64,000 nucleotides of DNA from an uncultured Oscillospiraceae bacterium (GCA_902492895.1 CABUNG010000010.1:1-64000), one strand, 5' to 3'; shown: positions 1 to 8,224, counted from the stretch's first letter. Notes: generated by a model not told the origin, from the sequence alone. Numbers and translations: made by a program.

Positions 1-32
1 TGGACGCAAGACATGCGTCCACGGCCTTTTTT
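1..32 (+). terminator. probable terminator of a gene left of the window
   Basis: Bases 1-8 and 14-21 form a perfect 8-bp inverted repeat (TGGACGCA/TGCGTCCA) with a 5-base loop. Five bases later a run of T follows on the plus strand. The window edge hides the gene it would serve. The gap between stem and T-run makes it weaker than a textbook terminator. Confidence 0.45.
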
Positions 33-133
33 CGTTGCCGGGTAATCAGGCGGCAGCGCCCGATCCTTCCGGCTGCTGAAGTGTCCGGAAATCAGGGGAT
101 AAGCAACTCGGCCCTCCCTCGCATCCCCGCCTT

Positions 134-1081
134 TTAGCTTTCCGATTCGATCACGATCCGCAGGGCTTTCCCCTGAGGCGGATAGCTTTCGGCGACAAGC
201 GGATCGATGGTGATCGTCATCTTTCCCTGGACATCCGCAAAGGATGCGCTCCGGCCGTCTTGGAACACGATGACGGTATCGTCCGAAACGGAGAGGTCGA
301 TGCAGTCGAACCGATCCCAGTTCGGAGTGAGAACCAGCATCGACCGATACGTCCTGCCATCCCGTTCGTTTTCAAATTTATTCTGCAGCACCGCCCGGAA
401 GGTATTGCCCGTCTGCGTGGGCTGCTCCGCCTCTTCCAGAGCGGCCAGCAGCTCCTCTCCAGAATACGGACAGCGCTCGTCCTCCAGGACGAACCGGAGC
501 GTCAACACTTTATCGCCGTCAACCGTGTATTGATAGGCGTGTTCATCCTTACCTGTATCTTTGGTTCTTCCCAGGCGTTCCAAAATCTCTCCATACGTCA
601 GGCCCGCAGGCAGGACGCGGATCTGTTCCGACGTGAGCGCCGCCGTCGGATAGATCATCCCATAACACAGGATCGCTTTGTACAGCTCTGCCGGATCGTC
701 CGGCATATCCCGGCCGGTCAATCCCAGCTCCGCCGCCTTGCTTCGCAAGAGCTCCGCCGTTTTGGGATCATCGAACCGTTTCGAGGCAATGTCCCGGTAA
801 ACCCGTTTGGTTTCCTGTCTGGTCAGTGCGGCCTGAGACAGCCCTTTTTCACCGAGAAAAGCCGACGCCTCCCGGTACTCGTTCGCATCCACCGCTGCAT
901 AAACCGACACCGACAGCACCAGAAGCAGCACGGCGCAAAGAGCACAGACCGCCGCGCGTTTTTTCATGGGGAACCTCCTCCTTTCCTTTTGGGGAATCGC
1001 CGTCAGACAGGCTTCCCGTATGCGATCTTTCTGCAGCACCTCTGCTTCCAGGACCCGCCTGATCAAATCCCGTTCGTTCAT
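134..1081 (-). CDS. membrane-anchored partner (probable anti-sigma factor) of the adjacent ECF sigma factor
   Basis: A 315-residue protein with a basic N-terminal cytoplasmic segment of about 40 residues, one transmembrane helix (about residues 42-63, AVCALCAVLLLVLSVSVYAAV) and a long outer domain. This is the topology of anti-sigma or sigma-linked DUF4179-type proteins. It begins 6 bp after the sigma-factor stop, so the two are almost certainly co-transcribed and the short N-terminal part would hold the sigma factor. No recognised zinc-binding ZAS motif (HxxxCxxC) is visible, so the anti-sigma role rests on context. What the outer domain senses is unknown. Confidence 0.6.
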   Translation of the reverse strand: MNERDLIRRVLEAEVLQKDRIREACLTAIPQKERRRFPMKKRAAVCALCAVLLLVLSVSVYAAVDANEYREASAFLGEKGLSQAALTRQETKRVYRDIASKRFDDPKTAELLRSKAAELGLTGRDMPDDPAELYKAILCYGMIYPTAALTSEQIRVLPAGLTYGEILERLGRTKDTGKDEHAYQYTVDGDKVLTLRFVLEDERCPYSGEELLAALEEAEQPTQTGNTFRAVLQNKFENERDGRTYRSMLVLTPNWDRFDCIDLSVSDDTVIVFQDGRSASFADVQGKMTITIDPLVAESYPPQGKALRIVIESES

Positions 1082-1087
1082 GTTTGG

Positions 1088-1606
1088 TCATCCCTCCTTA
1101 TAGAGCGATCGCAGTTCGTTGCGAGTGCGGTACAGCTTGGTTTTAACGGTGGAGACATGCATGGAGAGGGCGGACGCGATTTCCGAAATCGAGAGACCCA
1201 ACACATAAAAGAGCACGAAAATCCGCTGATTATCATCCGGTTTTGCAGCCAGAAACCTCCCGATTTCCTGCAGCTTTTCCGCCGTGACGATACGGTCGTC
1301 AACCGAAGGCTCGGGCGATTCCTCCAAAAGCAGAGCCTCGTCGTCCGCACAGATGTCCCCCGTTCCCGGAGACAGATACCGGCGGCAGATTTTCGCCTTG
1401 GCGATTTTCCGCACAAAGGCGTCCGGGCGGAGGATATGCCCGCTGCCCTTACGTTTCATGGACAGGAACACATCCGTATAGGTATCCTGCAGAATATCCC
1501 GCACGTCCTCCATACTGCCGCATTTGGACACCACGTACCGCAGAACGGCAGGATAGGTCTGTTCGTAAATGGCCGTAAACCGGGTTTCGATCCGTTCATC
1601 CTCCAT
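1088..1606 (-). CDS. ECF-type RNA polymerase sigma factor
   Basis: A 172-residue sigma-70 family protein of extracytoplasmic-function size. Region 2 is near residues 10-75 (YPAVLRYVVSKCGSMEDVRDILQDT is characteristic). Region 4 forms the C-terminal helix-turn-helix, with the typical stretch LGLSISEIASALSMHVSTVK followed by KLYRTRNEL. The start at 1606 is preceded by an AAGGTGGTGAG ribosome binding site. Its own promoter has a TGAAAC-N16-CGCA element, which suggests autoregulation. The next gene encodes its probable membrane-bound inhibitor. The regulon cannot be deduced from this window, although uppP just upstream is a classic envelope-stress gene. Confidence 0.85.
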   Translation of the reverse strand: MEDERIETRFTAIYEQTYPAVLRYVVSKCGSMEDVRDILQDTYTDVFLSMKRKGSGHILRPDAFVRKIAKAKICRRYLSPGTGDICADDEALLLEESPEPSVDDRIVTAEKLQEIGRFLAAKPDDNQRIFVLFYVLGLSISEIASALSMHVSTVKTKLYRTRNELRSLYKEG

Positions 1607-1632
1607 GCACTCACCACCTTATACCCTATATG

Positions 1633-1658
1633 TGCGGAAAACGCCCAAAAAAGTTTCA
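1633..1658 (-). promoter_or_regulatory. ECF-type promoter of the sigma/anti-sigma pair
   Basis: On the minus strand TGAAAC (1658-1653) is followed after exactly 16 bases by CGCA (1636-1633). The Bacillus sigma-W class consensus is TGAAAC-N16-CGTA. It lies 27 bp before the sigma-factor start, which fits autoregulation. Functional assignment is inference. Confidence 0.6.
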
Positions 1659-1664
1659 TAAAAA

Positions 1665-1701
1665 ATAAAAAAGGCTCAGCAGAAGCTGAACCTTTTTTTA
1701 T
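1665..1701. terminator. bidirectional terminator downstream of uppP
   Basis: An imperfect 10-bp stem (1671-1680 with 1685-1694, loop AGAA) is flanked by an A-run on the left and a T-run on the right. It can terminate uppP transcripts on the minus strand before the sigma operon. Confidence 0.75.
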
Positions 1702-1709
1702 TTCCGTCG

Positions 1710-2576
1710 TCAGCCCACCGGCGTATTCTGAATCACGCCTGCAAGCAGCAGCGCGATGACCAGAACGCCGAGCGCGATGCGGTAATAGCCGAACGGCTTG
1801 AAATCATGCTTTTTGATGAAATTCATCAGGAAACGGATAACCATAAGAGATATAAGAAATGCAACAATCATGCCTACGAGTAGAATGGTCCATTCCAGTC
1901 CTGAAAATGTCATCTTATCAATAATTATGAAATCAAAAATTTCCAATGCGCTCGCCCCGAACATGACTGGGATCGCCATGAAAAAGGAAAATTCCGCCGC
2001 GACATACCGAGAGGTACCCAGCAGTACGGCGCCCAGGATGGTGGAACCCGAACGAGAGGTGCCGGGAATCAGCGCCAGCATCTGGAACACGCCGATCAAC
2101 AGGGCCGTTTTGTAATCCATTTCCTTAAAATTATGGATACGCGGCTCCTTATGGCGGCTTTCCATCCAGATGAACAGGATGCCGTAGATGATCAAAGCCC
2201 CGGCAATAACAGGCGGTATTGAGTAGGCATTGATTTGTTTACGAAAAAAGAACCCGATGGCTGCCGCCGGGATACTCGCAATGAGCACTTTGCCCCACAA
2301 GGACAGGGTGTCCCGCCGCTCAAGCGGGGATTTCTTGCGGGAGAAAGGATTGAGCTTGTGAAAAAAGAGAACCAGCACGGCCATGATGGACCCCAGCTGT
2401 ACCAACACCTTGAACACTTCAAAAAAGGCCTTGTTGCGTTCCGGGTCAGCCGATACGGCGAACGGCAGAAACTCATTGAGCAATATGATGTGCCCCGTGC
2501 TGCTGATGGGGAGCCATTCGGTGATGCCCTGCACGATCCCCTGCAGAATCGCCTTCAGGATTTCAAAAAAATCCAT
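1710..2576 (-). CDS. uppP: undecaprenyl-diphosphatase (UppP/BacA)
   Basis: A 288-residue polytopic membrane enzyme that dephosphorylates undecaprenyl diphosphate to recycle the lipid carrier for peptidoglycan synthesis; it also gives bacitracin tolerance. Family signatures are present: the N-terminal QGIVQGITEWLPISSTGH motif, and the second loop PGTSRSGSTILGAVLLG at about residues 170-187, which carries the conserved Ser/Arg residues. Length and about eight hydrophobic segments match the family. A terminator separates it from the ECF sigma operon downstream, so its regulation by that sigma factor is possible but not shown. Confidence 0.95.
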   Translation of the reverse strand: MDFFEILKAILQGIVQGITEWLPISSTGHIILLNEFLPFAVSADPERNKAFFEVFKVLVQLGSIMAVLVLFFHKLNPFSRKKSPLERRDTLSLWGKVLIASIPAAAIGFFFRKQINAYSIPPVIAGALIIYGILFIWMESRHKEPRIHNFKEMDYKTALLIGVFQMLALIPGTSRSGSTILGAVLLGTSRYVAAEFSFFMAIPVMFGASALEIFDFIIIDKMTFSGLEWTILLVGMIVAFLISLMVIRFLMNFIKKHDFKPFGYYRIALGVLVIALLLAGVIQNTPVG

Positions 2577-2631
2577 GGGGAATGATCCGCCCTTTCCGGA
2601 TCCCGTCTAAACGGGACCGCTGTCTTCGATT

Positions 2632-2853
2632 TTACAGGTCGATCTCGTTGAGCAGGTCCCGGAGCAGAATGATCTCATCCGGGGAAATCGTCACGCCTTT
2701 ACCCATCTTCTTGTGATCCGGCGCCCATTCCCGAATATCGTATTTCGGATCCCGGTCGTTCCAGCTGATGAGGTTCAGTTCCTTTGTCCAGCCGGAAGGA
2801 GACTGGGACAACACCCCAAATTCTTTGACAATTTCATACTTGAGCTCCGCCAT
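2632..2853 (-). CDS. YdbC-like PC4-type protein
   Basis: A 73-residue protein starting MAELKYEIVKEFGVLS. The pattern LSQSPSGWTKELNLISWND followed by KYDIREWAPDHKKMGKG is typical of the YdbC/PC4-like family, small single-stranded-nucleic-acid-binding proteins of Firmicutes. The start at 2853 is chosen because AAGAAGGAG lies just upstream and the family begins here; a longer in-frame extension to 3063 overlaps the fumarase gene and is not coding. Exact cellular role is unknown. Confidence 0.85.
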   Translation of the reverse strand: MAELKYEIVKEFGVLSQSPSGWTKELNLISWNDRDPKYDIREWAPDHKKMGKGVTISPDEIILLRDLLNEIDL

Positions 2854-2896
2854 GCATTGCACTCCTTCTTTTTTGTTCTTTGACGCGCCGGAACAG

Positions 2897-3427
2897 CTAC
2901 TGTCCGCAAAACAGACTGCCGCCGCGGCAGTCGATGCCGACCACCAGCGGAAAATCCCGGATAACCAGGCGTTTGACCGCCTCGCACCCGAGATCCTCAA
3001 AGGCGATGACCTCACAGGAAACCACACGTTTTGCGGCAAGGGCACCGGCCCCTCCAACGGCACAGAGATAGAGTCCTCCGTTGCGACGGATCGCCTGCGC
3101 CACCTCGTCCGAACGCGCGCCTTTGCCTATAGTAGCACACAAGCCGAGATCATGCAAGCGGGGTGTGTAAATATCCATGCGGCCGGACGTCGTGGGGCCG
3201 CACGCCCCGATGGGCAGACCCTGCGGGGCGGGAGTCGAGCCGGAATAATAGATCACGGCATCCCGCAGCGGAAACGGCAGCGGCTGCCCCTGGTCCAAAA
3301 GCGCAAAGAGGCGTTTGTGCGCGGCATCGCGGGACGTATAGACGGTTCCCGACAGCAGGATCCGGTCGCCCGCCCGCAGGGTTTGAGCGGCATCCCGCAG
3401 GGTATCGGTGTGAAGGCGCAGAGACAT
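2897..3427 (-). CDS. class-I fumarate hydratase/L(+)-tartrate dehydratase-type beta subunit
   Basis: About 176 residues from the ATG at 3427. It matches the C-terminal/beta half of the oxygen-sensitive 4Fe-4S hydro-lyases: LRAGDRILLSGTVYTSRDAAHKR, YYSGSTPAP and GPTTSGRMDIYTP are signatures. With an alpha subunit that carries the iron-sulfur cluster it converts fumarate to malate, or a related hydroxy-acid. No alpha subunit is adjacent, which is unusual because the two genes normally form a pair. An alternative start lies at 3460. Substrate cannot be fixed from sequence alone. Confidence 0.85.
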   Translation of the reverse strand: MSLRLHTDTLRDAAQTLRAGDRILLSGTVYTSRDAAHKRLFALLDQGQPLPFPLRDAVIYYSGSTPAPQGLPIGACGPTTSGRMDIYTPRLHDLGLCATIGKGARSDEVAQAIRRNGGLYLCAVGGAGALAAKRVVSCEVIAFEDLGCEAVKRLVIRDFPLVVGIDCRGGSLFCGQ

Positions 3428-3502
3428 GGCATTCGTCACTCTCGATTCTAGCTTATGCATGAAATTTATAGGACATTCCGGTAAAGTTAACCAGTTCCCG
3501 CC

Positions 3503-4387
3503 CTACGCGGGATCAGACTGCCGGGATGCGAAGGCTGTTTTGACTTTCAGCTTTTCTGCCGTTTCATCGAGCGTCTGCACCCATTCCTCTAAGCGGACCC
3601 CGGCCGCTCCGGCCTGATCGAGCAAATCCTGTCTGGCGGAGTCGAGATGGACGCGGCAGGCGTCGAGTTCCCGTCCGAGCTTATCCGCGGCACCAGCCAC
3701 GGCATCCAGGCAGGAATCGCTGCGCTTGTAGGCGGCATCGAGAAAATGCTGGCCCATGGAGCGGATCTCCATGATAAAGCTACCGACATCTCCCACCAGC
3801 TTGGCGTACCGTTCATTGGCTTCGGCGAGTTCCCGGCAGCGGCGGTCCAATTCCCGCAGCTTGGCCGCGCTCTCGACTTTTTCCGCCGACAAGCGGTTGT
3901 TCTCTTCCCCGGTTTCGCGGGCTGTGCGCTTCGACATTTCCAGCTGGCGAAGCAGCGCCTCTTTTTCCTCCCGCAGGGCCCGGCCGGTTTCCCGCAGACG
4001 GGCGAGTTCTTCCCGGACCGCGTCCTGTTCCTGCCGCATCCGGCGGCAGGACTCTTCACGGGACCGCAGTCCGGCGAGTTCCTCTTCCATAGCCGAGCAT
4101 GCGGACGCTTTTTGCTCAAGGGATTCGAGCTTGGCCGCCTGTTCCTCGGTTTTCAGGCGCAGGCGGGCGTTTTCCTGTTCGAACGATTCCTCCACCTCGC
4201 GCAGACGGGCGGCGCTTTCCTCGGCCCGGTTCTCCGCTTGGGAGACGCGCTCGTCCGCCTCAGCCAGCCGCTGCTGCAGCTCCTCCAGCTCGGCCTTCTG
4301 CTTTTGCTGAAGGTCATCGATATAGTGGAGCACGTCCATTTTGTGAAAGCCCCGGAGGCTCGTCCGAAAAAAACCGGTCTCCGCCAT
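3503..4387 (-). CDS. DivIVA-like coiled-coil protein
   Basis: A 294-residue protein. The first 30 residues (FRTSLRGFHKMDVLHYIDDL) resemble the membrane-binding N-terminal element of DivIVA/GpsB proteins, with the Gly-Phe pair and the following helix. Residues about 25-200 are almost pure heptad-rich coiled coil (Glu/Lys/Arg/Leu/Ala). The C-terminal 90 residues are also helical. DivIVA proteins mark curved membranes at septa and poles. This copy is much longer than GpsB, and it is not in the usual ylm/ileS context, so it may be a specialised paralogue. Confidence 0.7.
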   Translation of the reverse strand: MAETGFFRTSLRGFHKMDVLHYIDDLQQKQKAELEELQQRLAEADERVSQAENRAEESAARLREVEESFEQENARLRLKTEEQAAKLESLEQKASACSAMEEELAGLRSREESCRRMRQEQDAVREELARLRETGRALREEKEALLRQLEMSKRTARETGEENNRLSAEKVESAAKLRELDRRCRELAEANERYAKLVGDVGSFIMEIRSMGQHFLDAAYKRSDSCLDAVAGAADKLGRELDACRVHLDSARQDLLDQAGAAGVRLEEWVQTLDETAEKLKVKTAFASRQSDPA

Positions 4388-4464
4388 TCTGATCCACCCT
4401 TTCCCCGCCGCATAACGGCTGGTGTGACGTCTATATATGTATAAATTGGATATCTTATTTTTTG

Positions 4465-4493
4465 ATTATACCATCCGTCTTTTTAAAACACAA
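4465..4493 (-). promoter_or_regulatory. sigma-A-type promoter of the DivIVA-like gene
   Basis: On the minus strand TTGTGT (4493-4488), a 17-bp spacer and TATAAT (4470-4465) lie about 80 bp before the gene start. Confidence 0.65.
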
Positions 4494-4497
4494 GCAT

Positions 4498-5028
4498 TCA
4501 CTGGAGCTGAGGCGATTTTTCTTGTTCGGCGGACGGCCGGATCCATTTTTCAATATCCTCGGTCACGGACCGTATATGCAGAATGGAATACCCGACGCTC
4601 TGCACGGCTTCATCAACAAAAGAATCCCGCTGTCTGCGCGCTGCATGGTCGTGGCTGCCATCGTCCAGTTCGATGATATGCCGGACCACCAATTTGGCAT
4701 CGCACAAGACAAAATCCACATGTTTGGCCTGAATCTTATAGAAATACGTCCTGTATTTGGGCGTTCCTTTAACCGGTTCCAGCAAATCCAGCAGCCGCAC
4801 TTTGGCAAAGACCACATAACCATATTTGTCCGCTGCCTCTTTCAGTTTTCGATAGGCGTCCTTTTCATTATAAGAAAACAGCCAACGCTTCTGATAGGCT
4901 CCTTTGACCGGCAATGTCTCGCCCGAAATATCCGAGGTATCCTGTGGCGGGACTTTCTTGGCACGCAGACGCTGATACAGCAGCATACCGGCCAAACCTA
5001 CCACAACGATCAAGAGTACGATTTCCAT
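4498..5028 (-). CDS. membrane-anchored DUF2726 protein
   Basis: A 176-residue protein with an N-terminal transmembrane helix (residues 1-19) followed by a cytoplasmic DUF2726 domain. The core FAKVRLLDLLE, then KHVDFVLCD and VVRHIIELDDGSHD, is the DUF2726 pattern, which resembles a PD-(D/E)xK-like nuclease fold: D in VDFVL and E-L-D in IIELDD. The family is widespread but its function is not established; nuclease activity is inference. It is transcribed alone, from a promoter divergent from cobT. Confidence 0.8.
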   Translation of the reverse strand: MEIVLLIVVVGLAGMLLYQRLRAKKVPPQDTSDISGETLPVKGAYQKRWLFSYNEKDAYRKLKEAADKYGYVVFAKVRLLDLLEPVKGTPKYRTYFYKIQAKHVDFVLCDAKLVVRHIIELDDGSHDHAARRQRDSFVDEAVQSVGYSILHIRSVTEDIEKWIRPSAEQEKSPQLQ

Positions 5029-5072
5029 CCATGTTCTTCCTCTCTTTTATGCAATATTTGGTATTGGAACCC

Positions 5073-5101
5073 ATTATACCCGATACCAGCTCAAATTCCA
5101 A
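5073..5101 (-). promoter_or_regulatory. sigma-A-type promoter of the DUF2726 gene
   Basis: Minus-strand TTGGAA (5101-5096), 17-bp spacer, TATAAT (5078-5073), 45 bp before the start codon. Confidence 0.7.
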
Positions 5102-5191
5102 GAACACACAGGATTCCTATGATCTGAGCCGGCAGAATTATAGAAAAAAGGATATTAAAAGCGGAGAATACCGGTTTCCACCGACTGGCCC

Positions 5192-5220
5192 TTGCCCCTT
5201 GAATATGGGTGTGGTATACT
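5192..5220 (+). promoter_or_regulatory. promoter of the cobT operon
   Basis: TTGCCC (5192-5197), 17-bp spacer, TATACT (5215-5220). Only about 23 bases separate the expected start site from cobT, which leaves no room for a cobalamin riboswitch. Confidence 0.7.
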
Positions 5221-5249
5221 GAAACTCAACAAAAAAGGAGGCGGATGCG

Positions 5250-6284
5250 ATGTCGTTGACCCTGCAGGAGGCAATCGCCCGGATCCGTCCGCTGGACGCC
5301 AAGGCGCAGATCGAGGCCCGGAACCGCTGGGATTCCCGCGCCAAACTTCCGAACAGTCTGGGCAAACTCGAATGGGCCGTCGTCCGCCTCGCCGGGATCA
5401 GCCGCACCGCCTTCCCCGTCCTTGACCGCAAGCAGGTAGTGGTATTCTGCGCGGACAACGGCGTGACCGCCGAAGCGGTTTCGCCGTCGGATCCGCGCAT
5501 CACGGCAGCCCAGGCTCTCAATTTCGCCGAGGGGGGCGGCACGATCAACGCATTCGCCCGCCGTTTGGGTGCGGATGTGCTGGTGGTGGACATCGGGTTG
5601 GCCACGCCTTGCAGCCACGCGGGCATTCTCTCCCGCGCGGTCCGGGCGGGAACGGGCAACATCGCCTGCGGGCCTGCTATGTCGATGGAGGAGTGCCGGA
5701 CGGCCGTGGAAACCGGTATAGCCCTGGCGGAAGAAGCGGCCGCGCGCGGTGTTTCGCTGCTCATCACCGGTGAGATGGGAATCGGCAACACCACCACTTC
5801 GAGTGCCGTCGCGTCGGTCCTTCTTGGCCGTCCTCCGGAGGAGATCACGGCCAGAGGGGCGGGATCGCCGGACGCCGTGCCCCACAAAACCGCTGTCATC
5901 CGCCGCGCCGTCTCTATTAACCGCCCTGATCCCGCACAGCCCCTCGATGTGATCGCCAAGGTCGGCGGTCTCGACATCGCGGGAATGTGCGGCCTGTACC
6001 TCGGCGCCGCCGCCTGTGGCCTGCCCGTCTTCATAGACGGCTTCATCTCGTCCGCCGCCGCTCTGTGCGCCGCCCGGATTTCCCCGCTGTGCCAGGGATA
6101 TATGCTACCCTCCCACTGCTCGGCAGAAGCCGGAGGCCGGCTTCTGCTGGAGGCACTCGGCTTTTCTGCCCCTATCGAGGCGGGGCTTTGTCTCGGAGAA
6201 GGAACGGGCGGCGTGCTGGGGGCTGCTCTGCTGGACTATGCCTTATCCGCCTATCAAGAGGTGGTGGATATCCGCGCCCTGTGA
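5250..6284 (+). CDS. cobT: nicotinate-nucleotide-dimethylbenzimidazole phosphoribosyltransferase
   Basis: A 344-residue cytoplasmic enzyme that makes alpha-ribazole 5'-phosphate from dimethylbenzimidazole and nicotinate mononucleotide, the lower ligand of cobalamin. Family signatures include SLGKLEWAVVRLAG, VVFCADNGVTAEAVSP, ITGEMGIGNTTTSSAVASVL and, near the C-terminus, GEGTGGVLGAALLDYAL with the catalytic Glu. The start at 5250 has AAAGGAGG 8 bp upstream. It is the first gene of an operon with a GGDEF gene, cobS and a CobC-like phosphatase, which are the steps of nucleotide-loop assembly. Confidence 0.95.
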   Translation: MSLTLQEAIARIRPLDAKAQIEARNRWDSRAKLPNSLGKLEWAVVRLAGISRTAFPVLDRKQVVVFCADNGVTAEAVSPSDPRITAAQALNFAEGGGTINAFARRLGADVLVVDIGLATPCSHAGILSRAVRAGTGNIACGPAMSMEECRTAVETGIALAEEAAARGVSLLITGEMGIGNTTTSSAVASVLLGRPPEEITARGAGSPDAVPHKTAVIRRAVSINRPDPAQPLDVIAKVGGLDIAGMCGLYLGAAACGLPVFIDGFISSAAALCAARISPLCQGYMLPSHCSAEAGGRLLLEALGFSAPIEAGLCLGEGTGGVLGAALLDYALSAYQEVVDIRAL

Positions 6285-6298
6285 GAAGAGGTTGCAAC

Positions 6299-7405
6299 AT
6301 GAAAATCCTGCTGCACATCCTGATCGTCCTGGAGATGATCTTCGTCAATCTGACGACGGTGCACATCTGTTCCAAACGCCGGCGGTCTCTCCCCTGCATT
6401 GCCGCCTCTCTCGCTGTGTGTACGGCGCTGATCGTCGGCGGCACGCTGTTCCTTCTTCTGGGTGTAAAAAATTACGGAAACGGCAACGGCCTGTTCGTGC
6501 TGGTCGGTTTTTTGTATATGCCTCTGCTGGTATGGCTTTACGAAGAATCTTTCCCTCGTATACTCGCCACCATCTGTTCCGCCTGGGTCTACACCATGCT
6601 GATGTTTTCCCTGTCGGTCCATATCGCCCATCTCTTTCCCGCGTCCGTATTTGATATGGCGGCTTTTCTGGCGCAGACGGGCCTGTATCTCCTGACGCTC
6701 TATCCGTTTTTGAAATTTGTCCGCAACCGATTTCTGTATATCCTGCTCAACATTCCGAAACGGGCTTTCAGCCTTCTGCTGGCGGAAAGCCTGGTCTGGT
6801 TTCTGACCATGATCGTTCTCAACTACACCTTTGTCATGAGTCAGCTTCCCCTTCTGCGGGTTGTCTCCCTGCTGGTCCTGGCGGCGAACGTCGTGGTGAG
6901 TTTCACCTGCATCCAGACCATCGTGCGTTCACAGCGCAGCATCGACGAACTCCAGAATATCGTGTATATAGACAGTCTCACGGGGCTCAAAAATCGGTCC
7001 AGCCTGTACGGTGACTGCTCTCGCCGGATCGAATCGGGCGAACCCTTTACCCTGGTTTTCATGGATCTCAACCGCTTCAAAGAAGTCAATGACCGCCATG
7101 GACATCTGGCTGGAGACGAATATCTAACCTGTTTTGCGGAGCACATCCGGGATCTGGCTGGTACGGACGGAACGGTTTACCGTCTCTCGGGCGACGAGTT
7201 CGTCTGCCTTTACAAAGGCCGGGGGGCCGCGCTATTTCTGGATGCTCTCGATTCTCTGCGGTGCGGCGCGGCCTCCGTTGGGCAGGAATTTCTGGGCGTC
7301 AGCGCCGGGCACGCCTCTTTTCCGGAGGATGGCGACACCCTCGACCAGCTCATCGCCACGGCCGACGAACGTATGTATCGAAACAAGGATTCCGGAAAAG
7401 CTTAA
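6299..7405 (+). CDS. membrane GGDEF-domain protein (probable diguanylate cyclase)
   Basis: A 368-residue protein. Residues about 1-210 hold roughly six or seven transmembrane helices with no recognised sensor family. Residues about 215-365 form a GGDEF domain with NIVYIDSLTGLKNR, MDLNRFKEVNDRHGHLAGDEYL and an SGDEF active-site variant, in which the first Gly is Ser; such variants can be active. No RxxD inhibitory site is seen just upstream. It would make cyclic-di-GMP at the membrane. It lies between cobT (14 bp upstream) and cobS (about 14 bp downstream), so it is co-transcribed with cobalamin genes, an unusual setting. The start at 6299 follows AGAAGAGG. Confidence 0.85.
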   Translation: MKILLHILIVLEMIFVNLTTVHICSKRRRSLPCIAASLAVCTALIVGGTLFLLLGVKNYGNGNGLFVLVGFLYMPLLVWLYEESFPRILATICSAWVYTMLMFSLSVHIAHLFPASVFDMAAFLAQTGLYLLTLYPFLKFVRNRFLYILLNIPKRAFSLLLAESLVWFLTMIVLNYTFVMSQLPLLRVVSLLVLAANVVVSFTCIQTIVRSQRSIDELQNIVYIDSLTGLKNRSSLYGDCSRRIESGEPFTLVFMDLNRFKEVNDRHGHLAGDEYLTCFAEHIRDLAGTDGTVYRLSGDEFVCLYKGRGAALFLDALDSLRCGAASVGQEFLGVSAGHASFPEDGDTLDQLIATADERMYRNKDSGKA

Positions 7406-7419
7406 AGGGGATGGTCTGT

Positions 7420-8202
7420 ATGGGTTCCTCTCTCCTCATCGCTCTGTCGATGTATTCCATTCTGCCCGTTCCCCGCGTGGAATGGAAAGAGGACAATATG
7501 CGCTGGTCCCTCGCCTGTCTGCCTGTTGTGGGTCTGATCGGCGGCGGCCTGATGGCAGGCTGGACGGCACTCGCCGGGGTGGTTTCCGTCTCCCCGGTTT
7601 TCTTCGGGGCGGTTGCCGTGCTGCTTCCGATTCTGCTCTCGGGCGGCTTCCATATGGACGGTTTTCTCGACGCCACCGACGCCATCTTTTCGCGGCGGGA
7701 CCGGGATCGGAAACTGGAAATCATGAAAGATCCCCACTGTGGGCCGTTTGCGGTCCTGTCCTGCGCAGCCCTGCTGCTGCTGGAGCTCGGGGCCTGGTGC
7801 CAGCTTTTGGAAAAGCCTGCCCTTCTCTGGCCTGCTTCGACGGCTTTTGTCCTCTCCCGCGCCGTCACGGTCACGGCGGGAAGCCGGCTTCCCTACGCCA
7901 AATCCAGCACCCTCGGTGCGCTGTTCGCGGGGCGGGCGGCGGATCGCGTTTCCGCCGCCGCCGTACTTGAATGGATCCTCGCGGTGCTTTTGCTGCTTGG
8001 CGTCGGATTCCTGGCAGCGGGGTTCGGCGGACTTCTGGCCGCAGCAGCGGCCGCTGCGGGTGTGCTTCTGTTTTTTATCTGGTACCGGCACATGGTTTTA
8101 AAGCAGTTCGGCGGTGTCACCGGAGATCTGCTCGGCTATTTGGTGCAGATGCTGGAGCTCATCATACTGCTTGTGCTGGCCATTTCATCATTTTGGGTAT
8201 AA
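7420..8202 (+). CDS. cobS: adenosylcobinamide-GDP ribazoletransferase (cobalamin synthase)
   Basis: A 260-residue integral membrane enzyme that joins adenosylcobinamide-GDP to alpha-ribazole (phosphate). Signatures: LLIALSMYSILPVPRVEW at the N-terminus, and GGFHMDGFLDATDAIFS with the acidic D-x-x-D site for Mg2+, then RDRKLEIMKDPHCGPFAV. Several hydrophobic helices follow. The ATG at 7420 is preferred because AAGGGG lies 9 bp upstream; an ATG at 7411 would touch the ribosome binding site. No CobU/CobP kinase is present in the window. Confidence 0.93.
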   Translation: MGSSLLIALSMYSILPVPRVEWKEDNMRWSLACLPVVGLIGGGLMAGWTALAGVVSVSPVFFGAVAVLLPILLSGGFHMDGFLDATDAIFSRRDRDRKLEIMKDPHCGPFAVLSCAALLLLELGAWCQLLEKPALLWPASTAFVLSRAVTVTAGSRLPYAKSSTLGALFAGRAADRVSAAAVLEWILAVLLLLGVGFLAAGFGGLLAAAAAAAGVLLFFIWYRHMVLKQFGGVTGDLLGYLVQMLELIILLVLAISSFWV

Positions 8203-8224
8203 TAGAGTGAAAGGGCGAATCGCG

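Noticed and set aside
2590..2631. Hairpin TCCCGT/ACGGGA between uppP and the YdbC-like gene
   Set aside because: Stem of six base pairs with no T-run on either strand; not a credible terminator.
5029..5249. Cobalamin riboswitch before cobT
   Set aside because: No B12-box (GCCACTG-type) was found and the promoter leaves only about 23 bases of leader.
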